Source of the DNA: an uncultured Loktanella sp. | GTDB lineage: Bacteria; Pseudomonadota; Alphaproteobacteria; Rhodobacterales; Rhodobacteraceae | Assembly (NCBI GenBank): GCA_913061335.1 | Contig: CAJXTP010000070.1 | Span: 1-11,957 of the forward strand | Length of the DNA stretch: 11,957 bases | Direction of reading: 5' to 3' | In this document: positions 1 through 5,930 of the stretch, piece by piece | How the letters are laid out: every line of letters begins with the position of its first letter | Numbering within the stretch: position 1 is the stretch's first letter | Program-made: the position numbers and the translations under genes | The notes under the pieces: model-generated | Told to the model about the DNA's origin: nothing | The model's database searches: none | What the model saw: the letters and a program-made list of their open reading frames with translations, nothing else

Positions 1-63
1 GTTCGTGAGTTGCGCGCAAAGAACTTCATGAAAATCATCTCACTTGCTCCGGAGGTGCTGTAA
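1..63 (+). CDS. rplN: 50S ribosomal protein L14, C-terminal end only
   Basis: The first 20 codons of the window, read in frame 1 and ending in TAA at 61-63, give the tail VRELRAKNFMKIISLAPEVL. This matches the conserved end of L14, which in most bacteria finishes with a version of FMKIISLAPEVL. The rest of the gene lies upstream of the window. The Shine-Dalgarno sequence GGAGGT for rplX (51-56) is embedded in the last codons of rplN, so the two genes are expected to be co-transcribed and probably translationally coupled. L14 sits at the subunit interface of the 50S particle; that is family knowledge. Confidence 0.93.
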   Translation, partial: VRELRAKNFMKIISLAPEVL

Positions 64-65
64 CA

Positions 66-371
66 ATGGCTGCTAAACTCCGCAAAGGTGACAATGTCAT
101 CGTGATCGCAGGCAAAGACAAAGGCGTTACTGGCGAGATCAAAACTCTTGATCCAAAAACTGGTAAAGCAATTGTTGACGGCGTTAAGATGGCCGTCCGC
201 CACGTTAAGCAATCCCAGACGACACAAGGTGGCCGCACGCCAAAAGCGATGCCGATCGACTTGTCCAATCTGGCCGTTGTTGATGCAAATGGTAAAGCAA
301 CCCGTGTTGGCTTCCGTATGGATGGCGAAAACAAGGTTCGTTTTGCTAAAACAACAGGGGATGTGATCTAA
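66..371 (+). CDS. rplX: 50S ribosomal protein L24
   Basis: A 101-residue protein close to the usual L24 length (about 100-105). It begins [20 protein letters not shown], the N-terminal KOW-type beta-barrel (about residues 6-35) that defines the family. L24 binds 23S rRNA early in large-subunit assembly and lies near the exit of the peptide tunnel. The ATG at 66 is preceded by GGAGGT at 51-56 with nine bases of spacing, only two bases after the rplN stop. Its stop codon TAA (369-371) shares one base with the ATG of rplE (TAATG), which implies translational coupling inside the spc operon. Nothing unusual is seen. Confidence 0.97.
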   Translation: MAAKLRKGDNVIVIAGKDKGVTGEIKTLDPKTGKAIVDGVKMAVRHVKQSQTTQGGRTPKAMPIDLSNLAVVDANGKATRVGFRMDGENKVRFAKTTGDVI

Positions 372-934
372 TGCTTGATACCGCAACATATACCCCACGT
401 TTGAAGACCGAGTTCGCTTCCACAATTCGCGCTGCGATGAAGGAAGAATTCGGTTATAAGAACGACATGCAGATCCCGCGTCTGGACAAAATTGTCTTGA
501 ACATCGGTTGTGGCGCTGAAGCTGTCCGTGACAGCAAGAAAGCCAAATCCGCGCAGGAAGATCTGTCCACAATCGCCGGTCAGAAGGCACTGACAACCAT
601 TGCAAAGAAATCCATCGCTGGTTTCCGCGTACGGGAAGACATGCCTTTGGGTGCTAAAGTCACGCTTCGTGGTGACAAGATGTACGAATTCCTTGACCGT
701 CTGATCACAGTTGCAATGCCACGTATCCGCGATTTTCGCGGCGTATCTGGTAAATCTTTCGATGGTCGCGGCAACTATGCCACGGGCCTCAAAGAGCATC
801 TGGTGTTTCCCGAGATCAACTTCGATAAAATCGATGAGAACTGGGGCATGGACATCGTCATCTGTACCACTGCTGAAACCGACGCTGAAGCGAAGGCTTT
901 GTTGAAGAAATTCAACATGCCTTTCAACAGCTAA
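371..934 (+). CDS. rplE: 50S ribosomal protein L5
   Basis: A 187-residue L5, slightly longer than the roughly 179 residues of the E. coli protein. L5 binds 5S rRNA together with L18 and forms part of the central protuberance, contacting S13 across the subunit bridge. The diagnostic stretches are [16 protein letters not shown] (about 34-49), [20 protein letters not shown] (about 78-97) and [17 protein letters not shown] (about 118-134). The segment [14 protein letters not shown] has one residue more than the common NxGxGEA form; I remember this version from Roseobacter-group proteins, so it is a weak lineage hint. The start overlaps the rplX stop by one base. In E. coli the spc repressor S8 acts on mRNA near the rplE start; I could not identify an equivalent site here. 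Confidence 0.97.
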   Translation: MLDTATYTPRLKTEFASTIRAAMKEEFGYKNDMQIPRLDKIVLNIGCGAEAVRDSKKAKSAQEDLSTIAGQKALTTIAKKSIAGFRVREDMPLGAKVTLRGDKMYEFLDRLITVAMPRIRDFRGVSGKSFDGRGNYATGLKEHLVFPEINFDKIDENWGMDIVICTTAETDAEAKALLKKFNMPFNS

Positions 935-954
935 GCGGTAGGGAGAATTTAGAT

Positions 955-1260
955 ATGGCTAAGAAATCCATGATCGCACGCGAAGTTAAGCGCGCGAAGC
1001 TGGTCAAGCAGTACGCCACAAAGCGTGCTGCCTTGAAGGCGATCACAAACGACAAAGAGAAGCCTGTAGAAGAGCGCTTCAAAGCAACTTTGGAACTCGC
1101 AAAGTTGCCGCGGAACTCTGCTGCTGTGCGTCTGCACAATCGTTGCCAACTCACCGGGCGTCCACACGCTTATTACCGTAAACTCAAGATCAGCCGGATT
1201 GCACTGCGGGACCTCGGTTCCAATGGCGAAATTCCTGGCATGGTCAAGTCCAGCTGGTAA
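955..1260 (+). CDS. rpsN: 30S ribosomal protein S14 (zinc-free type)
   Basis: A 101-residue S14, the long form lacking the CxxC...CxxC zinc ribbon; only one cysteine is present, in [16 protein letters not shown]. That segment and the end [11 protein letters not shown] are the conserved C-terminal part that packs in the 30S head near the A-site side, next to S3 and S10. The N-terminal half is lysine and arginine rich, as expected for an rRNA-binding protein. The start ATG at 955 follows GGGAG (941-945) with nine bases of spacing and lies 20 bases after rplE. The TAA stop runs into the Shine-Dalgarno sequence of rpsH (TAAGGAG), so the two genes are tightly coupled. Confidence 0.97.
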   Translation: MAKKSMIAREVKRAKLVKQYATKRAALKAITNDKEKPVEERFKATLELAKLPRNSAAVRLHNRCQLTGRPHAYYRKLKISRIALRDLGSNGEIPGMVKSSW

Positions 1261-1272
1261 GGAGCAGATATT

Positions 1273-1665
1273 ATGAACGATCCTATCGGTGATATGCTGA
1301 CACGTATCCGTAACAATCAGATGCGCGGCAAATCCACAGTCTCTACTCCAGCTTCTAAGCTGCGTGGTTGGGTCTTGGACGTGCTCGTAGACGAAGGTTA
1401 TATTCGTGGTTACGAAGCAACGACTGGCAAAGATGGCCACCCTGCTCTCGAAATCAGCCTCAAGTATTACGAAGGCACTCCTGTCATTCGCGAAGTGAAA
1501 CGGGTTTCAAAACCTGGTCGTCGTGTTTACACGGGTCCAAATGACATCCCAGTCGTCCGTCAGGGCCTCGGTGTGTCGATTGTCTCCACCTCCAAAGGTG
1601 TGATGTCGGATGCAAACGCACGGGCGGCCAACATTGGCGGCGAAGTGCTCTGCACTGTATTCTAA
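1273..1665 (+). CDS. rpsH: 30S ribosomal protein S8
   Basis: A 130-residue S8 of ordinary length. It begins [14 protein letters not shown], and the C-terminal RNA-binding signature [18 protein letters not shown] is intact (about residues 100-117). S8 binds the central domain of 16S rRNA (helix 21) early in assembly. In E. coli S8 is also the translational repressor of the spc operon, binding mRNA at the start of rplE; whether that applies here is inference. GGAG at 1261-1264 follows the rpsN stop directly, eight bases before the ATG. The next Shine-Dalgarno sequence again overlaps the stop codon (TAAGGAG at 1663-1669). Confidence 0.97.
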   Translation: MNDPIGDMLTRIRNNQMRGKSTVSTPASKLRGWVLDVLVDEGYIRGYEATTGKDGHPALEISLKYYEGTPVIREVKRVSKPGRRVYTGPNDIPVVRQGLGVSIVSTSKGVMSDANARAANIGGEVLCTVF

Positions 1666-1677
1666 GGAGCCGATCGT

Positions 1678-2211
1678 ATGTCTAGAATTGGTAAAAAAGT
1701 AGTCGAATTGGTCGCAGGCGTTTCCGCTTCTGTGTCCGGTCAGACAATCGAAGTGACAGGCCCTAAAGGGGTCCGCACTTTCAAAGCAACTGACGACGTG
1801 ACAATCACCGTAGACGGCCAGTCCGTTTCCGTTGAACCACGCGGCAAATCTAAGCGTGCACGTCAGCAATGGGGTATGACCCGCACAATGGTTGCCAATC
1901 TGGCAACCGGCGTGACTGTTGGTTTCAAAAAGCAACTTGAAATCAATGGCGTTGGTTATCGTGCGACAATGCAGGGTTCTGACCTGAAATTGGCGCTTGG
2001 TTATTCACACGACGTAATCTTCGAAGTTCCAGAAGGCGTGACTGTTACGGCAGTTAAACCAACTGAAATTACTGTAGAAGGTATCGACCAGCAGCTTGTA
2101 GGTCAGGTCGCGGCTAATATCCGCGCTTGGCGTAAGCCCGAGCCATATAAAGGCAAGGGTATCAAGTACAAGGACGAGTACATCTTCCGCAAAGAAGGGA
2201 AGAAGAAATAA
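1678..2211 (+). CDS. rplF: 50S ribosomal protein L6
   Basis: A 177-residue L6, the standard length. It begins [11 protein letters not shown] and consists of two tandem alpha/beta L6 domains, roughly residues 11-82 and 90-165. The C-terminal signature [15 protein letters not shown] (about 153-167) is present, followed by a lysine-rich tail ending EGKKK. L6 binds 23S rRNA near the sarcin-ricin loop and the L7/L12 stalk base, where translation factors act. The start follows GGAG (1666-1669) with eight bases of spacing. The stop TAA at 2209-2211 overlaps the rplR ATG by one base (TAATG), the second such junction in this operon. Confidence 0.97.
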   Translation: MSRIGKKVVELVAGVSASVSGQTIEVTGPKGVRTFKATDDVTITVDGQSVSVEPRGKSKRARQQWGMTRTMVANLATGVTVGFKKQLEINGVGYRATMQGSDLKLALGYSHDVIFEVPEGVTVTAVKPTEITVEGIDQQLVGQVAANIRAWRKPEPYKGKGIKYKDEYIFRKEGKKK

Positions 2212-2576
2212 TGGCAAACAGCAAAAGAACGTTGTTCCTCAAGCGCCGCATGCGCGTACGGAACAAGCTGCGCAAAGTAACAGCAAACCAGGGTCGCCCT
2301 CGGTTGTCTGTACATCGCAGCAACAAAAACATCAGCGTCCAGCTGATCGACGATGTGAACGGCGTAACACTCGCATCCGCATCTTCGCTCGAAAAAGCAC
2401 TGGGCGTGGTCGGCACGAACAACCTCGAAGCCGCAACCAAAGTGGGCGCTGCAATTGCAGAGCGCGCGAAGGCTGCTGGCGTAGAGCAAGCGTTCTTCGA
2501 CCGTGGTGGCTTCCTGTTTCACGGCAAAGTGAAGGCCTTGGCCGAAGCTGCCCGTGAAGGTGGTCTCAAAATCTAA
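2211..2576 (+). CDS. rplR: 50S ribosomal protein L18
   Basis: A 121-residue L18. The basic N-terminus [20 protein letters not shown] is followed by [18 protein letters not shown] and the C-terminal signature [20 protein letters not shown], all typical of the family. L18 binds 5S rRNA and, with L5, places it in the central protuberance. Translation starts on the base that ends the rplF stop codon, and the purine-rich run GAAGGGAAG near the end of rplF can serve as its ribosome binding site. The gene ends the closely packed part of the operon: the next coding sequence begins 112 bases later, after a spacer full of hairpins. Confidence 0.97.
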   Translation: MANSKRTLFLKRRMRVRNKLRKVTANQGRPRLSVHRSNKNISVQLIDDVNGVTLASASSLEKALGVVGTNNLEAATKVGAAIAERAKAAGVEQAFFDRGGFLFHGKVKALAEAAREGGLKI

Positions 2577-2583
2577 AAACCGT

Positions 2584-2666
2584 AAGGCGCGCTAGCAATG
2601 GCGCGCCTTCGATGATCAAGGGCCGGTCGGCCACTGTGATCGACATAAATTCGGCGCCTATGCGCC
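2584..2666 (+). promoter_or_regulatory. Three consecutive hairpins in the rplR-rpsE spacer
   Basis: Seen directly: a perfect 9-bp hairpin, AAGGCGCGC (2584-2592) with GCGCGCCTT (2601-2609) and an 8-base loop. Next comes a compound hairpin with outer arms GATCA (2614-2618) and TGATC (2637-2641) around GGCC (2621-2624) and GGCC (2629-2632). A third has GGCGC (2653-2657) and GCGCC (2662-2666). None is followed by a U-run, so they do not look like intrinsic terminators. They may stabilise or punctuate the mRNA or form a control leader for rpsE; that is inference. Confidence 0.5.
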
Positions 2667-2688
2667 ACCGATATAAAGGACGCCATCA

Positions 2689-3273
2689 ATGGCAGAACGT
2701 GACAACAATCGCGGCGGCAATCGTCGTAACCGCGAAGAAGCAACACCGGAATTCGCTGACCGCTTGGTCGCAATCAACCGTGTTTCCAAAACTGTAAAAG
2801 GCGGTAAGCGCTTTGGTTTTGCTGCACTCGTCGTTGTTGGCGACGCAAAAGGCCGTGTTGGCTTTGGTAAGGGTAAAGCGAAGGAAGTTCCTGAAGCTAT
2901 CCGCAAAGCCACTGAGCAAGCTAAGCGTCAGATGATCCGTGTTGCGCTCAAAGACGGCCGCACACTGCACCATGATGTCGAAGGACGTCACGGCGCTGGT
3001 AAGGTCATTATGCGTACAGCTCCACAGGGTACTGGTATTATTGCTGGTGGTCCAATGCGTGCCGTATTCGAAATGCTTGGCGTACAAGATGTTGTGTCCA
3101 AATCTTTGGGGTCCCAGAACCCTTACAACATGATCCGTGCGACGATGGATGGTCTGACAAAAGAACAGTCACCACGTAACGTCGCTCAGCGTCGCGGTAA
3201 GAAAGTTGCAGACATTCTTCGTCGTGAAGATGCGCCTGTGGCAGATGCCGCTCCAGAAGCCGCAGAAGCGTAA
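2689..3273 (+). CDS. rpsE: 30S ribosomal protein S5
   Basis: A 194-residue S5, longer than the roughly 167 residues of E. coli because of a glycine/arginine/asparagine-rich N-terminal extension (residues 1-18) and an alanine/glutamate-rich tail ending DAAPEAAEA. The family signature [18 protein letters not shown] and [20 protein letters not shown] are at about residues 38-72 (dsRBD-like S5 domain), and the C-terminal domain with [15 protein letters not shown] follows. S5 contributes to decoding accuracy and mRNA helicase activity of the 30S entry channel. AAAGGA (2675-2680) lies eight bases before the ATG. This is the only gene of the first operon part with a long, structured spacer in front of it. 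Confidence 0.97.
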   Translation: MAERDNNRGGNRRNREEATPEFADRLVAINRVSKTVKGGKRFGFAALVVVGDAKGRVGFGKGKAKEVPEAIRKATEQAKRQMIRVALKDGRTLHHDVEGRHGAGKVIMRTAPQGTGIIAGGPMRAVFEMLGVQDVVSKSLGSQNPYNMIRATMDGLTKEQSPRNVAQRRGKKVADILRREDAPVADAAPEAAEA

Positions 3274-3285
3274 GGAACAAATAAA

Positions 3286-3474
3286 ATGGCTAAAACAATT
3301 GTCGTTAAGCAGGTTGGTTCGCCAATCCGTCGCCCCGCCGACCAGCGTGCAACGCTCATCGGTCTGGGTCTGAACAAAATGAACCGCACACGCGAACTGG
3401 AAGACACACCTTCCGTCCGTGGCATGGTCAACAAGATTTCGCACATGGTCGAGATCATCGAAGAAAAAGGCTAA
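3286..3474 (+). CDS. rpmD: 50S ribosomal protein L30
   Basis: A 62-residue L30, the usual bacterial size (about 58-62). It reads [20 protein letters not shown], then [20 protein letters not shown] and a short C-terminal helix and strand ending EIIEEKG, the single ferredoxin-like fold of the family. L30 binds 23S rRNA. AAGGAA (3272-3277) overlaps the rpsE stop region, eight bases before the ATG. In most bacteria rplO follows within a few dozen bases. Here rpmD is instead followed by a hairpin, a strong terminator and two unrelated genes, and rplO begins almost 1.9 kb later. Confidence 0.96.
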   Translation: MAKTIVVKQVGSPIRRPADQRATLIGLGLNKMNRTRELEDTPSVRGMVNKISHMVEIIEEKG

Positions 3475-3480
3475 ACGTTT

Positions 3481-3498
3481 GATGGGTTGAAACCCATC
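3481..3498 (+). repeat. Short inverted repeat directly after rpmD
   Basis: GATGGGT (3481-3487) and ACCCATC (3492-3498) form a perfect 7-bp hairpin with the 4-base loop TGAA, starting six bases after the rpmD stop. No U-run follows. It lies 14 bases upstream of the true terminator stem and may protect the 3' end of the messenger; that role is inference. Confidence 0.5.
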
Positions 3499-3512
3499 CT
3501 ACGCAAGTCAGA

Positions 3513-3542
3513 AACGCCTCGCAGGAAACTGCGGGGCGTTTT
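3513..3542 (+). terminator. Intrinsic terminator after rpmD
   Basis: AACGCCTCGCAG (3513-3524) and CTGCGGGGCGTT (3529-3540) make a 12-bp stem with a single G-U pair and a GAAA tetraloop, followed by a run of four T (3539-3542) and a further TTT soon after. It should stop transcription at the end of the first half of spc. On the opposite strand the stem is followed only by TTT, so it might act weakly for the convergent minus-strand gene ending at 3573. Confidence 0.82.
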
Positions 3543-3572
3543 GCGTTTGCGGGCAGATCAAATTAACGCGCT

Positions 3573-4481
3573 TTAGACATGCAAACCTGCCGTCGTCGCC
3601 TGCTTGGCGATGTGGATATTCATCTGGTGGATTCTTTCGTCCGACTGTCTTGAAAAGTCCAACTTTTCCTGCGCACCTTCAAGGTCACCAACCTTAATCA
3701 GGCACTGGATCAATAGATTGAAGGTCAGTTTTGATCCTTCGATCGCAAGGCTCTTTTCAAATTCTGGTCTGGCCTTTTCCGGTTCATTCCTAAGGAAATA
3801 GCGGGCCCGCTCGCGGTGCCAAATCGCGGATCCCTCGCCAGGGCGTTCGAAATCCATGACCTCGCCGGTCTCAAAGAAATGCAGGATAAATGGTTTCAAG
3901 ATGTGCGCCTTTGCCAGTGACACCAAAACCGGATGGCCCGCAAAAGGCACCTCAACCTTTGTTATGGTCGGATAGGCCGGCTCAACCATGGTCTCGACGT
4001 TATTCGTGTCGATCACAACCATCGGATCGTAAACAACCACGGGAATATGTTCGCTCTTGGGCACGTCGTACAACGGGATGTGATTGATCTTAAGATCGGC
4101 GCATTTACGGTTCCGCAGGTGGGGCCATGCAGGCAGCATAGGGGCGGCCACAATGATCCGCGCGTTAATCGTACCGCCAAAATACAGCGCGGCATATCCG
4201 CCCAAACTAGGACCATAACAGACGACGGTTTTGTATTCGGCGGCCTTTGGCGCTACTGCAGCCTCAAAATCCTCAAGAGACAGGCCTTGATACTGGGTAT
4301 TAATGCGCTGGGCCGTAAAGATCGTATCATAGCCGTGAGCGAGACAAAAATCAGTCCCAAAACCGTCGCTTTCAAGTCCTGTAGGAAGACCAGCAAAGGT
4401 GATTACCAAAGTGTCGCTTGGTGTATCAGCCGCCGCGTGAAACGTGATCTGATAATCATCTGAACGCGCAATTATTTCCAT
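3573..4481 (-). CDS. Alpha/beta-hydrolase-like protein with helical TPR-like tail, function unknown
   Basis: A 302-residue protein without signal peptide or membrane segment, hence probably cytoplasmic. Seen: an early strand DTLVITFAGLP (about 23-33); a nucleophile elbow VVCYGPSLGGYAALYFGG (about 86-103) with Ser92 in a GxSxG-type context; VVVYDPMVVID (148-158), where Asp158 or Asp152 could be the acid; and VPFAGHPV (178-185) with His183. Order and spacing fit a Ser-Asp-His triad of an alpha/beta hydrolase. From about 220 to the end it is helical, with two TPR-like helix pairs (around ARYFLRNEPEKARPEFEKSL and LIQCLIKVGDLEGAQEKLDF). The substrate is unknown; I have seen similar proteins in Roseobacter genomes but cannot name the family. 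It is transcribed against the ribosomal genes and diverges from the exported-protein gene at 4637. The Shine-Dalgarno sequence is weak, so the start is less certain. Confidence 0.75.
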   Translation of the reverse strand: MEIIARSDDYQITFHAAADTPSDTLVITFAGLPTGLESDGFGTDFCLAHGYDTIFTAQRINTQYQGLSLEDFEAAVAPKAAEYKTVVCYGPSLGGYAALYFGGTINARIIVAAPMLPAWPHLRNRKCADLKINHIPLYDVPKSEHIPVVVYDPMVVIDTNNVETMVEPAYPTITKVEVPFAGHPVLVSLAKAHILKPFILHFFETGEVMDFERPGEGSAIWHRERARYFLRNEPEKARPEFEKSLAIEGSKLTFNLLIQCLIKVGDLEGAQEKLDFSRQSDERIHQMNIHIAKQATTAGLHV

Positions 4482-4509
4482 CTCGGTCTCGGCCCCACTC
4501 AGAAATTTG

Positions 4510-4538
4510 ACTACACATTGACTGAATCAGAGTGTCAG
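4510..4538 (-). promoter_or_regulatory. Candidate minus-strand promoter of the hydrolase-like gene
   Basis: On the minus strand CTGACA (complement of 4533-4538, five of six matches to TTGACA) is followed after exactly 17 bases by TGTAGT (complement of 4510-4515, four of six matches to TATAAT). Transcription would begin near 4503 and give a leader of about 20 bases before the ATG ending at 4481. Judged by eye only. Confidence 0.42.
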
Positions 4539-4562
4539 CCAAATGTCACCCCCGATGTGTCA
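4533..4562 (+). repeat. Three TGTCA direct repeats between divergent promoters
   Basis: TGTCA occurs at 4533-4537, 4544-4548 and 4558-4562, i.e. at steps of 11 and 14 bases. The first copy overlaps the -35 box of the leftward promoter and the third ends three bases before the -35 box of the rightward one. This arrangement suits a shared operator, but a 5-mer repeated three times is weak evidence. Confidence 0.35.
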
Positions 4563-4564
4563 GA

Positions 4565-4593
4565 TTGAATTTTGCGCAGCTTTCGCCTATACA
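4565..4593 (+). promoter_or_regulatory. Candidate plus-strand promoter of the exported-protein gene
   Basis: TTGAAT (4565-4570) and TATACA (4588-4593) are separated by exactly 17 bases; each box matches the sigma-70 consensus at four of six positions, including TTGA and TATA. Transcription would start near 4600, giving a leader of about 37 bases with GGGAGA in front of the ATG at 4637. It is the most convincing promoter in the window, but still judged by eye. Confidence 0.52.
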
Positions 4594-4636
4594 AGGTGGC
4601 CTAAGTTTTGAAATTCGAAAATTTGGGAGAAATCAT

Positions 4637-5110
4637 ATGAAAACGGGCGTATTTCTAATTTGTTCACTGCTTCTCGGAAGCCCCGCATTGGCGCAAAGCG
4701 GCACTGACAGTTTTGATCTGACCGGTTTGTCACCCGATGATCAGACATCACTGGGTAAATTCACGACGGCTGGTGAAGTTGGCATGATCTTGGAGATGAC
4801 AAAGGCCAATTGGTCCGCAGTTCGCGAATTTGACGGGCAGGATCTGGTGTATTTCACACAGATATTCAGCTGGCGTTGCGGCCTTATGGGCGCGAAATTC
4901 TCAATCAATGACGCGCCATTGCAGGACTTGAAAATGCCCGACTGCCATATGGACCTTATGCAACCCAATGCGATGATCGATGAAGAAGCTTTGCTCGTGT
5001 ATCATCGCTATGAACTGGGCAGCGTTGAATCTGTGCGGGTTGATCTTTTGTTGGATGATTTGACGGTGCAGTCTGCCACGTGGCAACGCGCCGACATTCT
5101 AATTCCTTAG
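4637..5110 (+). CDS. Small exported protein of unknown function
   Basis: A 157-residue protein with a clear Sec signal peptide: MKTGVFLICSLLLGSPALA, with the likely cleavage after Ala19 (ALA then QSG). No lipobox fits the cysteine in the signal peptide. The mature part (about 138 residues, acidic) has two cysteines, Cys81 in SWRCGLMG and Cys103 in MPDCHMDL, that could form a disulfide in the periplasm, and ends in strand-like segments ESVRVDLLLDDLTV and ATWQRADILIP. I do not recognise a named domain; I recall similar short exported proteins in Roseobacter genomes, none with a function known to me. An in-frame GTG at 4532 would extend it by 35 residues, but it has no ribosome binding site, would bury the signal peptide and would run through the promoter. 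ATG 4637 with GGGAGA (4625-4630) is therefore chosen. Confidence 0.72.
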   Translation: MKTGVFLICSLLLGSPALAQSGTDSFDLTGLSPDDQTSLGKFTTAGEVGMILEMTKANWSAVREFDGQDLVYFTQIFSWRCGLMGAKFSINDAPLQDLKMPDCHMDLMQPNAMIDEEALLVYHRYELGSVESVRVDLLLDDLTVQSATWQRADILIP

Positions 5111-5346
5111 GTTTAGGACGTCCGGCAGGGCGGCCATTTTGAATGCCAGTTGCCAACGTGCGCGAGCTGTAGATCAGACAAACATAATGTTAGACGGGCC
5201 TTCATTGTGCAGGGCCTCTTGCCCCACGCCCATTCCCCGTCTATACGCCGCTAGTCCGTACATCTTATGTACCGACTCATATATTGAAACGCCGCGTTTG
5301 ACCGCTCCCGTCGCTGGGGGTCATTTCCGGCAAAAGGAGTAGCGAC
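5111..5346. other. 236-base non-coding stretch in front of rplO
   Basis: No convincing gene is seen. It contains long-range inverted arms TAGACGGG (5191-5198) and CCCGTCTA (5236-5243) enclosing a small hairpin GGGC/GCCC (5212-5215 and 5221-5224) flanked by GTG/CAC. A palindrome at 5258-5272, a possible promoter and the rplO ribosome binding site AAGGAG (5334-5339) follow. I found no good terminator for the preceding gene, so read-through into rplO is possible. Confidence 0.5.
5257..5285 (+). promoter_or_regulatory. Possible rplO promoter with overlapping palindrome
   Basis: GTACAT (5258-5263), a CTT spacer and ATGTAC (5267-5272) form a perfect inverted repeat with 6-bp arms. It overlaps a weak promoter candidate: CGTACA (5257-5262, three of six matches), 17 bases, then TATATT (5280-5285, five of six matches). 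A start near 5292 would give a leader of about 55 bases. Since a terminator follows rpmD, a promoter for rplO-secY-adk is expected somewhere in the region; this is the best I can see. Confidence 0.33.
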
Positions 5347-5829
5347 ATGAAACTGAATCAACTTTCCGACAACCCAGGTGCATCCAAATCCCGCAAGCGC
5401 GTTGCGCGTGGTCCGGGTTCCGGCATGGGTAAGACAGCTGGCCGTGGTATCAAGGGTCAAAAGTCCCGTTCCGGTGTTGCGATCAAGGGCTTCGAGGGCG
5501 GCCAAATGCCGCTTTACCAACGTCTGCCAAAGCGCGGCTTTAACAAGCCGAACCGCAAAGCATACGCTGTTATCAACCTTGGCCTGATCCAGAAATTCAT
5601 CGACGCAGGCAAGATCGACGCAACTGCCGACATCACACAAGAGGCACTGGTTGCTTCCGGTGCTCTGCGCCGCATCAGAGACGGCGTTCGCGTTCTGGCC
5701 AAGGGTGAATTCACATCCAAAGCGAACATCATTGTACACGGCGCATCCGCTGGTGCAGTCGAAGCTGTTGCAAAAGCTGGCGGTAAAGTGACCGTAACAG
5801 CGACACCAAAGGTCGCAGCAGCTGAGTAA
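5347..5829 (+). CDS. rplO: 50S ribosomal protein L15
   Basis: A 160-residue L15, somewhat longer than the roughly 144 residues of E. coli. It begins [20 protein letters not shown], with the glycine and arginine-rich extension [20 protein letters not shown] and [17 protein letters not shown] that threads into 23S rRNA (about residues 22-61). The globular C-terminal domain carries the signature [22 protein letters not shown] (seen about 124-145, given here only as an identifier of the region). L15 binds late in large-subunit assembly. AAGGAG (5334-5339) stands seven bases before the ATG. The gene is separated from its usual partner rpmD by the two-gene insertion and probably relies on its own promoter or read-through. 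Confidence 0.96.
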   Translation: MKLNQLSDNPGASKSRKRVARGPGSGMGKTAGRGIKGQKSRSGVAIKGFEGGQMPLYQRLPKRGFNKPNRKAYAVINLGLIQKFIDAGKIDATADITQEALVASGALRRIRDGVRVLAKGEFTSKANIIVHGASAGAVEAVAKAGGKVTVTATPKVAAAE

Positions 5830-5839
5830 CGCCTTGTGA

Positions 5840-5909
5840 GCGGCCCACGGGTCGCCTACATTCGTTAAAGCATTCCCAAGCGCCGCCACGGGGAGACCTG
5901 TTGGCGGTG
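5840..5909 (+). promoter_or_regulatory. Two hairpins in the rplO-secY spacer, the second attenuator-like
   Basis: Hairpin one: GCGGCCC (5840-5846) with GGGTCGC (5849-5855), seven potential pairs including one G-U, very small loop. Hairpin two: CGCCGCCA (5881-5888) with TGGCGGTG (5902-5909), eight pairs including one G-U, a 13-base loop, and directly after it TTTT (5910-5913). The second looks like a weak terminator or attenuator between rplO and secY. The four T also begin a 12-base palindrome TTTTCATGAAAA (5910-5921). Confidence 0.42.
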
Positions 5910-5930
5910 TTTTCATGAAAAGAGAGACGC

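Noticed and set aside
949..1440. Long minus-strand frames opposite the ribosomal-protein genes
   Set aside because: Each lies entirely over well-identified ribosomal genes; they are by-products of codon use in those genes.
3933..4463. Long plus-strand reading frame of 176 codons opposite the hydrolase-like gene
   Set aside because: It is antisense to a protein with recognisable catalytic motifs, has no ribosome binding site and its product has no sensible features.
4532..4636. GTG start at 4532 extending the exported protein by 35 residues
   Set aside because: It has no ribosome binding site, would hide a clear signal peptide in the middle, and would include the -35 and -10 boxes; ATG 4637 has GGGAGA at six bases.
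5298..5326. TTGACC at 5298-5303 as -35 box of an rplO promoter
   Set aside because: The -10 position 17 bases later is TCATTT (two of six matches) and the start would fall on the ribosome binding site.
5139..5342. Possible 67-residue gene before rplO
   Set aside because: It starts with TTG without a ribosome binding site, covers the inverted repeats and runs into the rplO ribosome binding site; its product looks random.
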